Source: WLXB01 sp040221475
Lineage (GTDB): Bacteria > Pseudomonadota > Alphaproteobacteria > Rhodospirillales > Rhodospirillaceae
Assembly: GCA_040221475.1 (NCBI GenBank)
Contig: JAVKEJ010000052.1
Span: 310,001-374,000, forward strand
Length of the DNA stretch: 64,000 bases
Direction: 5' to 3'
Under the pieces are notes generated by a model. That model did not search any database. It was not told where the DNA came from and saw nothing but the letters and a program-made list of their open reading frames with translations. A program made the position numbers and the translations under genes. Within the stretch, counting starts at the first letter, position 1. Each line of letters begins with the position of its first letter. Positions 61,564 to 64,000 of the stretch are shown one piece after another.

Positions 61564-62196
61564 ATGATCACCCTGCTTGGGAAATCCATATCACGCGCGG
61601 CACGCTGTCTCTGGGCTCTTGAAGAATCCGGTGTCGAGTATGTGCACAACCCGCTCGACTACACCAAAGGCGAGGCCAAAACCGCTGACTTCCTGGCTAT
61701 CAATCCGGGCGCTAAGATTCCCGCGCTTGTGGATGGCGATGTGGCCCTGTTTGAGAGTCTCGCTATTAATCTTTACATCGCTCAAAACTACGGCACCGGC
61801 ACGTTGTGGCCGGATGATCCAGCGGGCCAGGCTCTGTGCTTGCAATGGACCCTTTTCGCAGCAACTGAGGTCGAGCCACCCGGTGCGGCGCGACTGGTGG
61901 AGTTTATCTTCAAAAGTGAGGCCGAGCGCAGCCAGGAGGCCATTGCTGCCGCTGCGGAACGCTCCAAGCCACCTTTGAATACTCTTGAGACGACACTTCA
62001 AGATCGCCCGTACCTGGGTGGTGAGCGTTTTACGGTCGCCGATCTCAATGCGGCCTGTGTTGTGGAATACTTTATCCGCACAAACTTTGATTTATCGCCG
62101 TGGCCTAAGGTCGACGACTGGATGAAGCGATGCCTTTCAAGGCCCGCGTTTCTCGCTGTCGCTGATATCAAAGCCAAAGAAGCTGCGGGACATTAA
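61564..62196 (+). CDS. glutathione S-transferase, copy 1
   Basis: The thioredoxin-like N-domain begins ITLLGKSISRAARCLWALEESGVEY, with the GSH contact INPGAKIPALVDGDVALFESLAINLYIA. The helical C-domain has DRPYLGGERFTVADLNAACVVEY. Ser in KSISRA is the likely active residue. It is cytosolic, 210 aa from the ATG at 61564 (AAGGAACG site). It is the first of three tandem paralogues with the same plan. Confidence 0.9.
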   Translation: MITLLGKSISRAARCLWALEESGVEYVHNPLDYTKGEAKTADFLAINPGAKIPALVDGDVALFESLAINLYIAQNYGTGTLWPDDPAGQALCLQWTLFAATEVEPPGAARLVEFIFKSEAERSQEAIAAAAERSKPPLNTLETTLQDRPYLGGERFTVADLNAACVVEYFIRTNFDLSPWPKVDDWMKRCLSRPAFLAVADIKAKEAAGH

Positions 62197-62211
62197 GGAA
62201 GGATAAGCGAC

Positions 62212-62862
62212 ATGATTAAACTCTACGGCAGTTATGTATCGCGGGCGACGCGCAATCTGTGGATGCTGGAAGAACTCGGCCTCACCTATGAGCATGTCTC
62301 GCTGGATTGGGGAAAGCAGGAAAACCGTTCACCTGAATACCTTAAGATCAACCCAGCAGGTAAAGTGCCAACGTTGGTGGATGGCGACGCGATCTTATCA
62401 GAATCCCTGGGCATAAATTTGTATCTGGCCGACAAGTATGGCGCGGGTGGCCTTTGGCCCGATGACGATGCGGCCCGGGCGCGCTGTGTGCAGTGGTCCT
62501 TCTGGGGGGCGGCTGAACTGGAGCCTCTGGCCTATGGCCGTATCCGGGAGTTTATGTTCAAGAAGGAGTCTGAGCGGGATGCCGCTTTGGTTGAAGATAT
62601 GGCAGAGCGCACCGGACCGCTTCTGACGCTTATGGCGCTGACATTGGCTGAGAGCGATTACCTGGCCGGAGATGAGTTTACACTGGCAGATCTGAATGTC
62701 GCCTGTGTGGTTGAGTATTTGGAACGCTCGCAGTTTGACTTCACCCCTTGGCCTAAAGTTGAGGCATGGTACAAGCGGAGTTACGGACGCCCCGCCAACC
62801 AAAAAGTACAGGATGCACGCGCTCCAATCGCAGCACAAATGATGAAAAGGCTTCAAGGATGA
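62212..62862 (+). CDS. glutathione S-transferase, copy 2
   Basis: This paralogue begins IKLYGSYVSRATRNLWMLEELGLTY and has INPAGKVPTLVDGDAILSESLGINLYLADKYG and YLAGDEFTLADLNVACVVEY. A strong AAGGAAGG ribosome site precedes ATG, 15 bp after copy 1. 216 aa. Its stop overlaps the start of copy 3 by four bases. Confidence 0.9.
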   Translation: MIKLYGSYVSRATRNLWMLEELGLTYEHVSLDWGKQENRSPEYLKINPAGKVPTLVDGDAILSESLGINLYLADKYGAGGLWPDDDAARARCVQWSFWGAAELEPLAYGRIREFMFKKESERDAALVEDMAERTGPLLTLMALTLAESDYLAGDEFTLADLNVACVVEYLERSQFDFTPWPKVEAWYKRSYGRPANQKVQDARAPIAAQMMKRLQG

Positions 62863-63473
62863 TTACACTTTACGGAAATAACCGCTCGCGCGCCACGCGC
62901 AACCTCTGGATGCTCGAAGAACTGGGTGTCGACTTCGAACGTAACATGGTTGATCACACCAATGGTGATTCTAAAAAAGCTGACTTCCTTGCCATCAACC
63001 CGGCCGGCAAAACCCCGGCTCTGACTGATGGCGATGCGGCGATGTTTGAGTCCCTTGCCATCAACCTCTATCTCGCCATGAACTATGGCAAAGGCTCGTT
63101 ATGGCCGGACAGCCAAGCGGGTCAAGCGGCCTGCATCCAGTGGACCATGTTCACAGCAACCGAGATTGAGCCGCATACGGTTGGTGCCCTGATCGAGTTG
63201 ATTTTCAAACCGAAAGACTTAAAAGATGAAGCCGTTGCCGAAGCCTGTTTGGCGAAGCTGCCACCTGCTTTGAACGTGCTGGAAACCACTCTGGGCAAAA
63301 ATGCCTATTTGGCGGGCGATGCCTTTACAGCGGCGGATTTGAATGTGGCTTGCGTGGTCAACTCCCTCAACATGATCGGCTTCGACTTTACACCCTACCC
63401 AAAGGTCACAGCGTGGTTAAAGACCTGTGTAGATCGCCCAGCACAGCAGAAAGTTGCTGCCCAGCGCGGCTAG
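62859..63473 (+). CDS. glutathione S-transferase, copy 3
   Basis: This paralogue begins ITLYGNNRSRATRNLWMLEELGVDF and has INPAGKTPALTDGDAAMFESLAINLYLAMNYG and LAGDAFTAADLNVACVVNSL. The ATG at 62859 overlaps the stop of copy 2 as ATGA with AAGG before it; the frame also runs upstream inside copy 2 but that part is a shadow. 204 aa. Confidence 0.9.
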   Translation: MITLYGNNRSRATRNLWMLEELGVDFERNMVDHTNGDSKKADFLAINPAGKTPALTDGDAAMFESLAINLYLAMNYGKGSLWPDSQAGQAACIQWTMFTATEIEPHTVGALIELIFKPKDLKDEAVAEACLAKLPPALNVLETTLGKNAYLAGDAFTAADLNVACVVNSLNMIGFDFTPYPKVTAWLKTCVDRPAQQKVAAQRG

Positions 63474-63491
63474 AAAACCGCAATATTGAGA

Positions 63492-63845
63492 TTATGGGTC
63501 AGGCTGCTGGTTCAAGGGAGTCAACAGTCGGCCTAGGGCACTGCGTACCTTTGACAAAACGCTTGATGTTTTACGGATCAATGACTTGGTTTTATCTGAG
63601 ACTTGGTCACGCAATTCTTCAGCGCCACGTGGTGCCACAGGTTTAGCGGGTTTAAACCGCATTCTGAAAAAGGCGCGGTCGGCTTCGTTCTCGAAAGATA
63701 GTATATAGGTTTTCTTCTCCATATCCTCAGAGACGTCTTCCAAGCTGACGGACCAGGCTCCACTGATATTCTGGTCCAGCCAGTTTTCAATGACCGTAAT
63801 CCGCCGCACGGTTGAAATGCGGGTTGTGTACTGCAAACTAGGCAT
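63492..63845 (-). CDS. small protein of unknown function
   Basis: I do not recognise a family. The product (117 aa from the ATG at 63845; an ATG at 63860 adds five residues) has a compact alpha-beta N-half (YTTRISTVRRITVIENWLDQN, KTYILSFENEADRAFFRMRF) and a basic, Ser-rich C-tail (KTKSLIRKTSSVLSKVRSALGRLL) likely to be helical. No signal peptide or membrane helix is seen. It is convergent with the GST cluster; the remaining 150 bases to the window end show nothing certain. Confidence 0.55.
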   Translation of the reverse strand: MPSLQYTTRISTVRRITVIENWLDQNISGAWSVSLEDVSEDMEKKTYILSFENEADRAFFRMRFKPAKPVAPRGAEELRDQVSDKTKSLIRKTSSVLSKVRSALGRLLTPLNQQPDP

Positions 63846-64000
63846 TGCGCACCCTTCCAAAGGTCTTAAACAGTGCTGTGCCGACGGGACTCGCGCCCCG
63901 CGACATTGTTTTATTTAAGCCAAATTGGTTAACAAATTGGGTGCGAGGCGCGACGACATGCTGCCTCGTGAGGTCTAAACACCTAGAAAGCTGAGGTTTG

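Noticed and set aside
62766..62858. Upstream extension of the third GST
   Set aside because: It lies entirely inside copy 2 in another frame and the ATGA start fits the family N-terminus.

Overview
The window comes from an alphaproteobacterium, most likely a marine or aquatic, Rhodospirillales-like heterotroph. The evidence is the neighbourhood hdaA / sixA / ppk / ppx / rnd / aspS, the block xseB-ispA-dxs-tlyA, an EipB-type (DUF1849) envelope protein, a persulfide dioxygenase beside a BigR/SqrR-like repressor, and an ELM1-family protein. Base composition looks mid-50s percent G+C by eye. No rRNA, tRNA, phage, insertion sequence or CRISPR array was seen.

Region 1 (1-27.2 kb) is mostly core genome: replication control (hdaA), polyphosphate turnover (ppk, ppx), RNase D, aspartyl-tRNA synthetase, a diguanylate cyclase, an EipB-like periplasmic protein, a ROK sugar kinase, sulfur detoxification (persulfide dioxygenase plus ArsR repressor), a deacetylase, the isoprenoid genes ispA and dxs, tlyA, signal peptide peptidase sppA, aroC, fabI, a YihY membrane protein, a 17 kDa-antigen-type lipoprotein, pdxH, a cation diffusion facilitator, a tandem universal stress protein and an SRAP/YedK DNA-crosslink protein.

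Region 2 (27.2-54.7 kb) is accessory and very rich in exported proteins: a TPR protein, a CpcT/CpeT-like protein, a tandem DUF1330-like protein, a TonB-dependent receptor, a large M14 metallopeptidase, an orphan TRAP binding protein translationally coupled to a secreted alpha/beta hydrolase, an outer-membrane phospholipase A, an exported RidA, a peptide-type binding protein, a DsbA-like oxidoreductase, an unknown beta-rich protein coupled to a twin-arginine (Tat) alpha/beta hydrolase, two Tat-exported DUF1838 proteins, a Tat amidohydrolase, and an OmpR/EnvZ-type two-component system beside a tandem-repeat periplasmic protein. A PiT phosphate permease, a NUDIX protein and a radical SAM protein sit among them. 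Both secreted alpha/beta hydrolases have His where the Ser nucleophile should be. A six-copy short-repeat array and a structured leader precede a cold-shock gene.

Region 3 (54.7-64 kb) holds cspA with two terminators, a pyrE-GNAT-TPP-enzyme operon, a divergent ELM1-hydroxypyruvate isomerase pair, a second peptide-type binding protein, and three tandem, translationally linked glutathione S-transferases.

The most interesting unexplained material is the exported enzyme set at 27.8-54.1 kb, which I read as a possible periplasmic catabolic or modification system. Its substrate cannot be told from sequence alone. Start sites were moved inward from the longest open frame where a ribosome binding site, signal peptide or family alignment favoured it. 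Function calls rest on motif recognition and remembered family features; no database search was run.
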